Positions 16,290 to 25,260 of a stretch of DNA of 64,000 nucleotides are shown piece after piece. The notes beneath the pieces are model-generated. The model was not told the DNA's origin. It did not search any database and saw only the letters and a program-made list of their open reading frames with translations. The stretch is from assembly GCF_047149785.1 (NCBI RefSeq), contig NZ_BAAGBE010000001.1, positions 2,232,001 to 2,296,000 on the forward strand, read 5' to 3'. The stretch is from Nitrobacter sp047149785 (lineage in GTDB: Bacteria; Pseudomonadota; Alphaproteobacteria; Rhizobiales; Xanthobacteraceae). Each line of letters begins with the position of its first letter. Within the stretch, counting starts at the first letter, position 1. Position numbers and translations under genes: made by a program.

Positions 16290-16435
16290 GAACTGTCATT
16301 GCGAGCGCGCGACAAAATTGTCCCCACCATTTGCGCGTGACGTTCCGGAGGTCCCGAAGAAGCTGGATCGCTTCGTCGCTTTGCTTGACGGCGCCCGTTT
16401 GTCCCGGCCTCGCAACGATACACCGGAAGATCAGG
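16290..16435. repeat. dispersed repeat in the soxK-soxB gap
   Basis: The gap before soxB has the hallmark of a common Bradyrhizobium/Rhodopseudomonas element: TGTCATTGCGAGC at the left, GAAGCTGGATCGCTTCGTCG in the middle and CCTCGCAACGA at the right, so the ends can pair. It lies within the sox operon and may form an mRNA structure between soxK and soxB. No coding content. Confidence 0.6.
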
Positions 16436-16483
16436 TCGGAAGGCGTCCCGCCTTCCCTCGGCGTGAGTACCGTTCTTGAGAGG

Positions 16484-18253
16484 ATGGAGCGCCGCAACAG
16501 ACGGATTCATCGCATGCTCCGCCGTCGCGACCTTCTGAAAGCCGCCGGGGCCGCTGGCCTGTCCGGCGCGCTGCCACGCATCGCTCGCGCGGCCGACGAT
16601 CCGGCGGTGTATGAGCTTGCGGGCTTCGGCAACGCCCGCATCCTGCACATGACCGACACCCATGCGCAACTGTTGCCGGTATTCTACCGCGAGCCGAGCG
16701 TCAATCTTGGAATCGGGCCGATGCAGGGACATCCTCCGCATCTGGTCGGCCATGCTTTCCTCGACCGATTCCAGATCAAGGCCGGCAGCGCCGACGCCCA
16801 TGCCTTCACCTGCCTGGATTTCGAGAAGGCGGCCGCGCGCTTCGGCAGGCTCGGCGGCTTCGCTCACCTCAAGACGCTGATCGACCGGCTGCGCGGCGAG
16901 GCGGGAGCGAACAACTCGCTACTGGTCGACGGCGGCGATCTATGGCAAGGCTCCGGCCTCGCCAATACCATGCGCGGCGCCGACATGGTGGATGCCGCCA
17001 ATCTGCTCGGCATCGAAGCGATGACCGGCCACTGGGAATTCACCTACGGCGAAACAACGCTGCGCGACAACCTCTCCCGCTTCAAGGGCGAATTCCTGGC
17101 GCAGAACGTTTTTCTCACCGAGGAGGCCGCGTTCAATGACGCGCCGGCTTTCGACGCCGCTTCGGGCCGCGTGTTCAAGCCGGCGACGATCAGGGAGATC
17201 GGCGGCCATCGCGTCGCGGTGGTCGGCCAGGCGTTTCCCTATGTGCCGGTCGCGCATCCGAAGCGCTTCACGCCGGACTGGAGCTTCGGCATTCGCGAGG
17301 AGGAGCTGCAGGAACTGGTGCGATCGCTGCGCGATGCCGACAGGGTGGATGCGGTCGTTCTGCTGTCGCACAACGGCATGGACGTCGATCTCAAGCTTGC
17401 AAGCCGGGTCAGTGGCATCGACGTCATCCTGGGCGGCCATACCCATGATGCGGTGCCACGGCCGGTCCCCGTCAGCAACGCCGGCGGCACGACCCTCGTC
17501 ACCAATGCCGGCTCGAACGGAAAATTCCTCGGCGTGCTCGACCTCGACCTCGCCAAAGGCAAGGTGCGCGACGTCCGCTACCGGCTTCTGCCGGTGTTTT
17601 CCGAGTTGCTCAAGCCCGATCCTGCGATGCAGGCTCTGATCGGGACAATGCGCGCACCGCATGAGGCGGTCTTCGCCGAGAAGATCGCGGCCGCGGACCG
17701 CCTGCTGTACCGCCGCGGCAATTTCAACGGCACCATCGACACGTTGATCTGCGGCGCCTTGCACGAGGCGTTCGACGCCGAGATCGCCTTGTCGCCGGGC
17801 TTCCGCTGGGGCACCAGCGTGCTGCCCGGACAGGGCGTGACGATGGAAGACGTGCTCGCGCAGACCGCCTGCACCTATCCCGAGACCTACGTTCAGAGCA
17901 TGACCGGCGGCCAGATCAAGGACGTTCTGGAAGACGTCTGCGACAACCTCTTCAATCCGGATCCCTATTACCAGCAGGGCGGCGACATGGTTCGCGTCGG
18001 CGGCCTGTCGTATACCTGCACGCCTGCTTCGAGCGTCGGCCATCGTATCTCGGAGCTGAAGCTGGAGAACGGACGTCCGCTCGAGGCCGGCAAAAGCTAC
18101 AAGGTTGCCGGCTGGGCTTCGGTCAACAAGCAGGACGGCGCGCCGGTCTGGGACGTCTTCGCCAAGCATCTGCATAAGCGCATGACAAGCGGTGCCGGCC
18201 GCGATAGCGTGACGTTAAAAGGCGTCGAAGGCAATCCGGGTCTGGCAGAATGA
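16484..18253 (+). CDS. soxB: thiosulfohydrolase SoxB
   Basis: 589 aa from ATG 16484, or 579 aa from ATG 16514; both precede a twin-arginine signal (RRRDLLKAAGAAGLSGALP). The calcineurin-type metallophosphatase domain has MTDTHAQLLP, VDGGDLWQGS, TGHWEFTYG and GGHTHD, supplying the di-manganese ligands; the C-terminal 5'-nucleotidase domain follows from about residue 390. SoxB hydrolyses the sulfate group from SoxY-bound intermediate. AGAGG abuts the first ATG. Its stop overlaps the downstream DsrE-like gene by ATGA. The start choice is uncertain, the identity is not. Confidence 0.94.
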   Translation: MERRNRRIHRMLRRRDLLKAAGAAGLSGALPRIARAADDPAVYELAGFGNARILHMTDTHAQLLPVFYREPSVNLGIGPMQGHPPHLVGHAFLDRFQIKAGSADAHAFTCLDFEKAAARFGRLGGFAHLKTLIDRLRGEAGANNSLLVDGGDLWQGSGLANTMRGADMVDAANLLGIEAMTGHWEFTYGETTLRDNLSRFKGEFLAQNVFLTEEAAFNDAPAFDAASGRVFKPATIREIGGHRVAVVGQAFPYVPVAHPKRFTPDWSFGIREEELQELVRSLRDADRVDAVVLLSHNGMDVDLKLASRVSGIDVILGGHTHDAVPRPVPVSNAGGTTLVTNAGSNGKFLGVLDLDLAKGKVRDVRYRLLPVFSELLKPDPAMQALIGTMRAPHEAVFAEKIAAADRLLYRRGNFNGTIDTLICGALHEAFDAEIALSPGFRWGTSVLPGQGVTMEDVLAQTACTYPETYVQSMTGGQIKDVLEDVCDNLFNPDPYYQQGGDMVRVGGLSYTCTPASSVGHRISELKLENGRPLEAGKSYKVAGWASVNKQDGAPVWDVFAKHLHKRMTSGAGRDSVTLKGVEGNPGLAE

Positions 18254-18714
18254 CCGACATGCTGACACGAAGAGGCGCGATCGCAACAGCGGCGGTTGCG
18301 CTGACGCTGCTTCCGCGCATGCTGCGGGCCCAGCCTGCCCCGCTGCCCGACAAACCCTTCGCCGAACATCGCGTCGTCCTGCAGTTGTCCGACGGCGATC
18401 CGAAAAAACAGAGCCTCGTTCTCAGCGTCGCCAACAACCTGATCAAGGCCTACGCCCCCGACAGGATCGCCATCGAGGTGGTGGCGTTCGGTCCGGGCAT
18501 CGATCTGCTGCGGACGGAGAGCGCCAGCCGGGTCCGCGTCGAGAGCCTGATCGCGCAGGGCGTCAGGTTCGACGTCTGCGTGAATACGCTCGACACCATC
18601 GAGCGCACGACGGGCAAGCGGCCGGCCATCATCCCGTCCGCAACGCCGGTTCAGGTCGGTGTCGGACACATCCTGTCGCTTACGGAAAATGGCTATACGC
18701 TGGTCAGACCATAG
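18250..18714 (+). CDS. exported DsrE-like protein, first copy
   Basis: 154 aa. The N-terminus is an export signal with paired Arg (TRRGAIATAAVALTLLPRML). The rest is a DsrE/DsrF-type domain: HRVVLQLSDGDPKKQSLVL, IEVVAFGPGIDLLR and the FDVCVNTLDTIERTTGK segment with a Cys at the position used by sulfur-carrier relatives. Coupled to soxB (ATGA). Family members bind or transfer sulfane sulfur, so a role with the Sox pathway is likely, but no exact function can be assigned. Confidence 0.82.
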   Translation: MTDMLTRRGAIATAAVALTLLPRMLRAQPAPLPDKPFAEHRVVLQLSDGDPKKQSLVLSVANNLIKAYAPDRIAIEVVAFGPGIDLLRTESASRVRVESLIAQGVRFDVCVNTLDTIERTTGKRPAIIPSATPVQVGVGHILSLTENGYTLVRP

Positions 18715-18722
18715 GAGATTCC

Positions 18723-19175
18723 ATGCGCCGATTTCTTCGTCGTCTTGTCGCCGCCGCGGGCCTGCTGCTCGCGTTCACCTCGTATGGTTCCGCCGCCGGA
18801 ATTCAGCATCATCTTGTGATCCAGGTCGACCAGAACGATCGGCAGACCATGGACTTCGCGTTGACCAATGCCACCGACGTGGTTGCATATTATCGGAGCA
18901 TAAACCAGGCGGTGGTCGTCGAAATCATGGCATGCGGACCGGGCCTGCACATGCTGCGCGAAGATACCTCGCCGGTGAAGGAGCGCATCAAACACCTCAT
19001 CAAGATCCCGCCCCCCAGCAAAATCCAGTTCTCGGCCTGCAACAACACCAAGGAGAGCATGGAGAAGAAGGAAGGCCATCCGCTTGAGTTGTTGCCCGGA
19101 ACGACCGTCGTGCCCTTGGGCATGGTGCGGCTGATGGAGTTGCAGGAGCAGGGCTGGAGTTATGTGAGGCCGTAA
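18723..19175 (+). CDS. exported DsrE-like protein, second copy
   Basis: 150 aa with a cleavable signal peptide (about 1-24). It is a diverged paralogue of the preceding gene: IQHHLVIQVDQNDRQTMDFA, VEIMACGPGLHMLRED, IQFSACNNTKESMEKKEGH and a matching GWSYVRP end. Cys residues occur in MACGPG and SACNNT, the second matching the Cys of the first copy. A GGAG precedes the ATG by five bases. Likely last gene of the sox transcription unit. Confidence 0.82.
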   Translation: MRRFLRRLVAAAGLLLAFTSYGSAAGIQHHLVIQVDQNDRQTMDFALTNATDVVAYYRSINQAVVVEIMACGPGLHMLREDTSPVKERIKHLIKIPPPSKIQFSACNNTKESMEKKEGHPLELLPGTTVVPLGMVRLMELQEQGWSYVRP

Positions 19176-19699
19176 CTCCGACACCTGATGTCGTCCCCAC
19201 GAAAGCGCAGAGCCTCCCAACCCAGTCCCGACTGACCTCTTGCTGATTTTGAACAGACGATTGAGCCAATCGCTCATCCCGAAAGTCGGCTGGATATTTC
19301 GACTCCGTCGCGAAGATCGGACGGCGTGATGGACTCAATGAAGGAGCAGTTGCACACGCCGCGCGGGACGTGCTGACAACCGTCTCGGAAGGCAAATAAA
19401 GCGGCGAGCGGCTTGTGCTCTGCCGCGACGGACCGGAATGCAAAAACATAGAGCCCCGCTTCTGATTCCATCAGAAGCGGAAAGGCTCCAGGTCCTTCAC
19501 CGTTTCATGGAAACGATGAAGGACTCTGGCTTTTGATTTGACGCGTTTTCTTCACGCGAACCGGATTCCACTTCGCTCGAAAGCGCTCCGGACGCTGCGA
19601 TTTCGGTGCGAACCGACGATCATCTCGCACGGATCGCCCCGTGCTACCCGTCAGACGTCACGCGATGGGCGCGCGCCGTCACATCGCTCGCACCGCAGC
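19176..19699. other. intergenic region between the sox operon and hemA
   Basis: 524 bp between convergent transcription units. No ORF with family resemblance was seen. The right half holds the dispersed palindromic element described separately (19456-19605), which could end transcription from both sides. The left half (19176-19455) shows nothing recognisable. Confidence 0.6.
19456..19605. repeat. dispersed palindromic element, copy 1
   Basis: CCGCTTCTGA-TTCCA-TCAGAAGCGG is a perfect hairpin at 19456-19480. A second nested palindrome lies at 19492-19524 (GTCCTTCA ... TGAAGGAC enclosing CGTTTC-ATG-GAAACG). Then comes the module GATTTGACGCGTTTTCTTCA continuing CGCGAACCGG-n-CCACTTCGCTCGAAAGCGCTC. 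The same two-part structure recurs at 46031-46135 and, reversed, at 55883-55951. Confidence 0.75.
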
Positions 19700-20911
19700 T
19701 CACGCCGCCTTGGCCAGTCCGACCTCGGCCCATATCTCGGACAGCGCCCCGACCAAAGCCGAGATGTCGTCGTCCGAATGATGCGGCGACGGCGTGATGC
19801 GCAAACGCTCGGTGCCACGCGCCACCGTCGGATAGTTGATAGGCTGGACATAGATTCCATACCGCGCGAGCAGAATATCGCTGATCTCCTTGCACAGGAC
19901 GGGATCGCGCACCATCACCGGCACGATATGGCTGGGGTTGTCGAGATGCTGCACGCCCGCCTCGTCCAGCCGGCGCCGCACGGTGGCGACGCGGTCCTGG
20001 TGGCGCTCACGCTCGTAAGAACTCATCTTCAGATGGCGGATGCTGGTCAACGCCCCGGCCGCGACCGCCGGCGGCAGGGCGCTGGAGAAAATGAAGCCCG
20101 AGGCAAAGCTGCGCACGAAGTCGCAGATGACATGCGAGCCGGTGATGTAGCCGCCGATCACGCCGAACGCCTTGGCAAGCGTCCCCTCGATCACGGTGAG
20201 GCGCGCGTTGAGGCCGTCCCGATCCGAAATGCCGCCGCCGCGCGCGCCGTAGAGGCCGACGGCATGCACCTCGTCGAGATAGGTCATCGCGCCATGCTCG
20301 TCCGCGACATCGCAGATGTCGGCGATCGGCGCGATATCGCCGTCCATCGAATAGACCGACTCGAATGCGACGAGCTTGGGCGCGTTGCGGTCGAGGTCGG
20401 ACAGCTTTCGCTTCAGGTCCGCGACGTCATTGTGGCGGAAGACGCGCGTTTCACAACGGCTGTGCTTCATTCCCTCGATCATCGAGGCATGGTTCAACTG
20501 GTCCGAGAGGATGACGCAGCCCGGCATGCGCGACGCCAGGGTGCTGAGCGTGGTCCAGTTGGACACATAGCCGGAATTGAACAGCAGGGCCGCCTGCTTG
20601 CCATGAAGATCAGCCAACTCGCGCTCGAGTAGAACGTGATAGTGATTGGTTCCGGCGATGTTGCGGGTGCCTCCGGCACCGGCGCCGCATTTGTCGAGCG
20701 CCTCATGCATCGCCGCGAGCACTTTCGGATGCTGACCCATGCCGAGATAATCGTTCGAACACCAGACCGTCACGTCGCTGATGCCGGACGGGTTGTGATG
20801 TGTGGCCTTGGGGAACGCCCCGGCCTGACGCTCGAGATCGGCGAAGACCCGATACCGCCCCTCGCGGCGAAGACCATCGAGCTGGCGATTGAAATAGTCT
20901 TCGTAATTCAT
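19700..20911 (-). CDS. hemA: 5-aminolevulinate synthase
   Basis: 403 aa, the usual length. PLP-dependent fold with the catalytic Lys in EGTLAKAFGVIGGYITG (about 240-256), NDYLGMGQHPKV near 52 and YLDEVHAVGLYG near 212. It condenses glycine and succinyl-CoA to ALA, the first step of tetrapyrrole synthesis (C4 route). It is the last gene of the long bchF-to-hemA operon; ATG overlaps the puhE stop. Placement in the PGC makes precursor supply co-regulated with bacteriochlorophyll synthesis. Confidence 0.96.
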   Translation of the reverse strand: MNYEDYFNRQLDGLRREGRYRVFADLERQAGAFPKATHHNPSGISDVTVWCSNDYLGMGQHPKVLAAMHEALDKCGAGAGGTRNIAGTNHYHVLLERELADLHGKQAALLFNSGYVSNWTTLSTLASRMPGCVILSDQLNHASMIEGMKHSRCETRVFRHNDVADLKRKLSDLDRNAPKLVAFESVYSMDGDIAPIADICDVADEHGAMTYLDEVHAVGLYGARGGGISDRDGLNARLTVIEGTLAKAFGVIGGYITGSHVICDFVRSFASGFIFSSALPPAVAAGALTSIRHLKMSSYERERHQDRVATVRRRLDEAGVQHLDNPSHIVPVMVRDPVLCKEISDILLARYGIYVQPINYPTVARGTERLRITPSPHHSDDDISALVGALSEIWAEVGLAKAA

Positions 20912-21933
20912 GTTGTCCTCCCGTCTGCGGTCCGGCTGATTCCGGTCGAAAATCTTGTTGCGCCGGTCGACACGTTCAGGCCGCCGAGCTTGGTCGTCGT
21001 GGCGTCATGCCGCGGGTCACAGGCTTGCGCGTGATAGGATTGGCGGAACTCATCTTCGAGTCGCTGCCGCGACAGAGCCGCCGCGTTCATTTGCACAACG
21101 GGCGGCTTGGGCCCGGCAGCGCCCGAAATAACCGACAGCGACGGTCGTGCGGCGGGCACGGTGCTCGCTGGCGCCGGCGCCGGCGAGCGAATCGACCAGC
21201 GCCACAGATCGACAACGGGCATCGGCAGAATCATGAACCAGTGTTCGAGCGCGCCGAGCGCTACCAGCACTGCCAGCAGCGAGCAATCGAGCGTCGCGAA
21301 CTCCGATTTCACGCCGATCGCGGTGACGGCAAGAATCGCGGCGGCCGCCGTCGCCAGCGTCACCGAAAACGGGAACAGCGTATTGATCGGCTTGCGGGTG
21401 AAGTAACTTCGCAGGAACGCGACGTGCTCCGGCAGAAGTTCGTCGTTCAGGGTGCGCACGCCGAGAAACAGATTGACCTTCGCGCTCTGCCGCAGCACCA
21501 GCAGCGCGGCGAACGTCCACAAGCCAAGTTGATTTGGCGCGCCGGCCGTCACCGCAAAAACCAGACCGGCCGTCACGACAAGCGCAAGCTCGTGATAGGC
21601 GATCGCCTGCAACGCAAACCAGAAGCGATCGACAGCAGCGCAATCGCGCGGGCACGGCTGCGGCCGCGGACCGGTGATCCAGCCGCTCAAAAACGATATC
21701 TCGATCGCGCCCCACAGCAGGATGGCGCAGGTGAACACGCAATAGGCACCGGCCGCGCCGGTCACCTGGCTGCTGGCCCATATCCCGGCGAGCGAGGCGA
21801 CGAACAATGCCGTGGCCCCGGTTTTCAGGAGCACGCCGTGGCGCGCCGACAAGCCGACCAGAAGCAGGACGCTGCCCGTGCTGAACCACCAGACGAAGAG
21901 AACGTAGGGGATTGCGATCGCGAGCGCGCCCAT
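20908..21933 (-). CDS. puhE: photosynthetic complex assembly protein PuhE
   Basis: 341 aa membrane protein with about seven hydrophobic helices between residues 5 and 240, then a Pro/Ala-rich cytoplasmic tail. WWFSTGSVLLLVG and FWFALQAIAYHELALVV are typical of PuhE (DUF3623). In Rhodobacter, PuhE modulates bacteriochlorophyll production and reaction-centre assembly. It sits between acsF (12 bp away) and hemA (overlap), the standard context. Confidence 0.93.
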   Translation of the reverse strand: MGALAIAIPYVLFVWWFSTGSVLLLVGLSARHGVLLKTGATALFVASLAGIWASSQVTGAAGAYCVFTCAILLWGAIEISFLSGWITGPRPQPCPRDCAAVDRFWFALQAIAYHELALVVTAGLVFAVTAGAPNQLGLWTFAALLVLRQSAKVNLFLGVRTLNDELLPEHVAFLRSYFTRKPINTLFPFSVTLATAAAAILAVTAIGVKSEFATLDCSLLAVLVALGALEHWFMILPMPVVDLWRWSIRSPAPAPASTVPAARPSLSVISGAAGPKPPVVQMNAAALSRQRLEDEFRQSYHAQACDPRHDATTTKLGGLNVSTGATRFSTGISRTADGRTT

Positions 21934-21945
21934 GGCCGGACTCCA

Positions 21946-23013
21946 TCACCAGGCGGGTTGAAGTCTGACGTCCCGAGGCAGCTTGTTCTTCTTGACCGGA
22001 AGCAGGAAAAGCCGCGCAAAGGCCGCCGCCGCCTTGAGCGGCAGGACCGCACGCTTCATGCGCGCGGAGAAACCGCTGCGCGCCTTGGCGTCGGCGATCG
22101 CCTCGGCAACCTTGCGAAGCTTTTCGAGTCCCGCGAGAAAGCGCGGATCGTCAATATCGAGCACCACCGGGAATACCTGGCGCGAGATTTCCGAGGTGAT
22201 CCGGAATACCCGCATGTCGTAATCGGTCGGGTCCATGCCGAGCGCCCGATGGAATGCGGGCCGCATATGATCGCGCACATACATGGTCGCGAACACCGCG
22301 AGCAGGAAGAACTTGATCCAGAGCTTGTTGTGGCCTTGCAGCAGCCCGGGATCGGCCCGCATCAGCAGCGCGAAGGCTTCGCCGTGCCGGAATTCGTCGT
22401 TGCACCAGCGCTCGAACCAGCGGAAGATCGGATGGAACTGGCGCTCCGGATGGCGCTCCATCTGCCGGTAGATCGTGATGTAGCGCGCGTAGCCGATCTT
22501 CTCCGACAGATATGTCGCATAGAAAATGAACTTCGGCCTGAAGTAGGTGTACTTCTTCACCTTGGTCAGGAAGCTGAGATCGACCCCGATGCCGTGATCC
22601 TTCAGGATCTCGTTGATGAAGCCGGCATGGCGCGCCTCGTCGCGACTCATGTAGGTGAAGAGTTCGCGGATATCGGGATTCCTGATCCGCTTCTTGATCT
22701 CCGCGTAAAGCACGCAGCCGGAAAATTCGGCGGTGAGCGAACTGACGAGGAAATCCTTGAATTCCTTGCGCAGGTCGTCCGGCAGATCGTCGAGGCCTTT
22801 CTCGAATTCGTCCGTCTTGACGAAATGCCGCCGGTTGAAATCCGCCCGCAGGTCCGAGATTATCGCGTTCCATTCGGCGCGGACGAGATCGACGTTCAGG
22901 CGGTCCATGGCGTCGAAGTCGGTGGTGTAGAAGCGCGGGCTGAGGATGGTGTCCTCGCGCGCCATGTCGGTGCTCGATGATGATGCGGGCATACCGCCTT
23001 CGATCGATATCAT
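21946..23013 (-). CDS. acsF: Mg-protoporphyrin IX monomethyl ester oxidative cyclase, aerobic
   Basis: 355 aa. Two E/DExRH di-iron motifs are present: SRDEARHAGF near residue 135 and CNDEFRHGEAF near 225. The N-terminal ILSPRFYTTDFDAMD is characteristic of AcsF. It builds ring E using oxygen. No anaerobic cyclase bchE is in the window, so pigment made from these genes would need oxygen. Start ATG 23013 is chosen for the GGGAGGG site four bases upstream and the usual family length; the frame is open 43 codons further. Coupled to orf101. Confidence 0.96.
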   Translation of the reverse strand: MISIEGGMPASSSSTDMAREDTILSPRFYTTDFDAMDRLNVDLVRAEWNAIISDLRADFNRRHFVKTDEFEKGLDDLPDDLRKEFKDFLVSSLTAEFSGCVLYAEIKKRIRNPDIRELFTYMSRDEARHAGFINEILKDHGIGVDLSFLTKVKKYTYFRPKFIFYATYLSEKIGYARYITIYRQMERHPERQFHPIFRWFERWCNDEFRHGEAFALLMRADPGLLQGHNKLWIKFFLLAVFATMYVRDHMRPAFHRALGMDPTDYDMRVFRITSEISRQVFPVVLDIDDPRFLAGLEKLRKVAEAIADAKARSGFSARMKRAVLPLKAAAAFARLFLLPVKKNKLPRDVRLQPAW

Positions 23014-23315
23014 GATGCCCTCCCGTCGGAGAAACTGACTTCGTAGAGTTCGGTGAGTTCGAGATAGCCGCCGACATGCGCCAGCAGCCGTTTCCATGCG
23101 CCGGCCCGCACCACGGTCGCCGTGCGACGCAGGCTGACGCACTCGCCGAAGGCGATCGACACCGGCGCGCCGTGGACCGTGACCTCGTCACCGGGGCCGA
23201 TCTCCACGTCGCCGTCCAGGCTGACATGAGCGTGCAGGCTCTCGGCGGTCTGCTCGATTTCGATCGTGCAGCCGACGTCGAAATGACGCGGCCCGGTTTT
23301 CCGGCGTCCATTCAC
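23010..23315 (-). CDS. conserved small protein of the PGC, between puhC and acsF
   Basis: 101 aa, GTG start overlapping the puhC stop (GTGA), and its stop overlapping the acsF start. No signal or membrane segment. The middle (IEIGPGDEVTVHGAPVSIAFG) looks like a small beta-rich barrel, and CVSLRRTATVVRAGAWKRLL follows. Its position between puhC and acsF suggests a role in assembly or cyclase function, but I do not recognise a characterised family. It might relate to an auxiliary cyclase subunit; that is speculation. Confidence 0.72.
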   Translation of the reverse strand: MNGRRKTGPRHFDVGCTIEIEQTAESLHAHVSLDGDVEIGPGDEVTVHGAPVSIAFGECVSLRRTATVVRAGAWKRLLAHVGGYLELTELYEVSFSDGRAS

Positions 23316-23812
23316 GGCTTGTCACCTCGCATGGCGATCACCTTTTCAAAGCTCTGCATGTTGCCGGCGCCGAATGCCGCCAGATCGACCCGGCGGTTCG
23401 TCGCCGGGTCGTCGATGGTCGTATGACCGTCAGACCATTTGGAAATGACGAAGGCCGGCCCCGCCGCGCCCACGCCCTGGCGCTCGCGGTCGAAGGCCAG
23501 ACTGCGCAGCACGGTGCGAACGAAGCCGTCGCTGCCGGCAGGCAACACGCCGATGGTCGCGCCGCTTTCCGGCGCGACCACGTTGATGCCGCCGTCGGGC
23601 CGGTCCTCGAAACGGAAGCTCATGGCCCACACCGTACCGGTGTAGTTCGCGCGGACCGTGCCGATGCCCGTGAGCCGGCCGACGCTGGCCGCGACGATGG
23701 AGAAGATGATCAGCGCCGCGGCGCCGATCAGCGCGCCACGGGGCACCATTCGATCGGCTCGATTGGCTGAGGTTCGACTGGTAACCGCTCGACTGGTAAC
23801 CGTTTGGTTCAT
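23312..23812 (-). CDS. puhC: photosynthetic complex assembly protein PuhC
   Basis: 166 aa with a single membrane anchor near residues 27-47 (ALIGAAALIIFSIVAASVG) and a periplasmic domain. The GFVRTVLRSLAFDRER block is the diagnostic part of PuhC. PuhC assists assembly and organisation of the RC-LH1 core. GGGAGGAGG precedes the ATG. It lies 11 bp after puhB and overlaps orf101. Confidence 0.92.
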   Translation of the reverse strand: MNQTVTSRAVTSRTSANRADRMVPRGALIGAAALIIFSIVAASVGRLTGIGTVRANYTGTVWAMSFRFEDRPDGGINVVAPESGATIGVLPAGSDGFVRTVLRSLAFDRERQGVGAAGPAFVISKWSDGHTTIDDPATNRRVDLAAFGAGNMQSFEKVIAMRGDKP

Positions 23813-23823
23813 CGCCTCCTCCC

Positions 23824-24471
23824 TTACGCCGCGGTGGCGACGACTGGCACCAGCCGCACCGTCTGCGGCGCCGGCAGCGCCGTGACGACAGGTTCGGGCG
23901 CCGGCGTCGACGATGCCGCAAGCGCCGCCGTAATCAGATCCGCCACATTCCGCGCATCCGGCACGCAGCGAAGCATCGGCTCGACGCCGTTGAGCCGCCA
24001 TGGCCGCGCATGCGGCCACAGCAGCAGATAGGACAGCCGCTGTTCGCTGACGACGGAAAAGGGCAGATCGCCGCTGCCGTCGTCATATTCCCTCAAGGCT
24101 GCGCTCGCGACCTGCTTGAGGGGGATGTTGAGCGTCATCGGCAGCACCGCGCCGAATTGCAGCAGCACCCGGTTGTTGGTCAGGCTGTAGCGCGTGGTCC
24201 GGCTGTAGAGAAACGCGAGTCCTCCGAGCAGAACCATGGCGACGGCGAGCGGAAGGCCCAGACGCGCCGTCCCGGCGACGGCCCCCAGCCACGGCTGTCC
24301 AACGGACCAGCCGATCGCCAGCCGGGCGACCAGCAGCAGCGCGAAGTAAAGCGCGACGAGACGGACATGAAAAACGCGAAGCGCCAATGACCGCGCCTCC
24401 GGCCTTCCCTGCCAGATCAGGTGCTCGCCCTTGGGCAGGCACAGTTCCTCGAAACGACCTGCGGCGCTCAT
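23824..24471 (-). CDS. puhB: photosynthetic complex assembly protein PuhB
   Basis: 215 aa. An N-terminal GEHLIWQGRPEARSLALRVFH segment is followed by two or three hydrophobic helices and a PH-like soluble domain (TRYSLTNNRVLLQFGAVLP, NIPLKQVASAALREYDDGSG). PuhB is an integral membrane factor needed for normal assembly of the RC H subunit and core complex. The Ala/Pro-rich tail is low complexity. ATG overlaps the puhA stop. Confidence 0.92.
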   Translation of the reverse strand: MSAAGRFEELCLPKGEHLIWQGRPEARSLALRVFHVRLVALYFALLLVARLAIGWSVGQPWLGAVAGTARLGLPLAVAMVLLGGLAFLYSRTTRYSLTNNRVLLQFGAVLPMTLNIPLKQVASAALREYDDGSGDLPFSVVSEQRLSYLLLWPHARPWRLNGVEPMLRCVPDARNVADLITAALAASSTPAPEPVVTALPAPQTVRLVPVVATAA

Positions 24472-25244
24472 AGCAGAGGCTCCTGTCTCGCGGCGGTGGC
24501 GTAAAGATTGCCGCCGCCGAAATAACCGACGATCCTGTCCTCCTCGCGCTTGGTCACCTGGTCGGGATTGGCGAGCAGCGGCGCATCGGCGAACTGCCGG
24601 CCGAGCACCGCCTGCACCGCCACGTGGTGGCCTTTCCATTTCCTCTTGATGCGCGCCATCGTCATCGGCAGCAGCACATGACGGTCGGCCACGCCACTCA
24701 CCTCGACCTCGAGATAACGGATCAGCATTTCGGCGCGATCGACCCAGACGTCGCGGACGACGCCGCCGACCTCGCCGTCGGCCCCGAACACCTCCATGCC
24801 GCGCGGATCGGGGTCGCGCTGCTCGATCGTGATCGAGCTGTCGGCGCGCAACGGAACGATGGCCGGAACTCCGCCCATCGTCAGCTCCGGGACGTCCTCG
24901 CGATCGGCGTAGGACGCGGGCCCGACGCCGTCGAGCATCGGATTTCCGGTCGGCACATAGGGCGAGCCGGGCCATGGCGCGGCCGGCGTCACGGGCGCAT
25001 CGCGCCGGTCGTTCTGCCAGTTCGGAACGGTGGCGGTATGCCCACCGCGCAGCAGATAACGCTTCATGCCCGGAAAGGCCGGGAAGCCGACGCTGCTGCG
25101 GCTGCCGTCGTCCTCATACAACAGCGGATAGCCTTCCCGCTTGTCCTCGCGCCGCAAATAGAAAATCAGACCGGCGAAGAAAATCCAGAACGCGTAAAGC
25201 GCGATCTGCGCGACGTCCATTCTAGCTGTCAATTCCGTATGCAT
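24468..25244 (-). CDS. puhA: photosynthetic reaction centre H subunit
   Basis: 258 aa. One N-terminal membrane helix (AQIALYAFWIFFAGLIFYLR, about 11-30), then the cytoplasmic PRC-barrel domain with RDPDPRGMEVFGADGEVGG and the DQVTKREEDRIVGYFGGG end. The H subunit caps the cytoplasmic face of the L/M core and guides protons to QB. A second ATG eight codons in is possible but the first fits the family better. It follows lhaA by 16 bp. Confidence 0.96.
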   Translation of the reverse strand: MHTELTARMDVAQIALYAFWIFFAGLIFYLRREDKREGYPLLYEDDGSRSSVGFPAFPGMKRYLLRGGHTATVPNWQNDRRDAPVTPAAPWPGSPYVPTGNPMLDGVGPASYADREDVPELTMGGVPAIVPLRADSSITIEQRDPDPRGMEVFGADGEVGGVVRDVWVDRAEMLIRYLEVEVSGVADRHVLLPMTMARIKRKWKGHHVAVQAVLGRQFADAPLLANPDQVTKREEDRIVGYFGGGNLYATAARQEPLL

Positions 25245-25260
25245 GGCGTCCTCCCGATGG

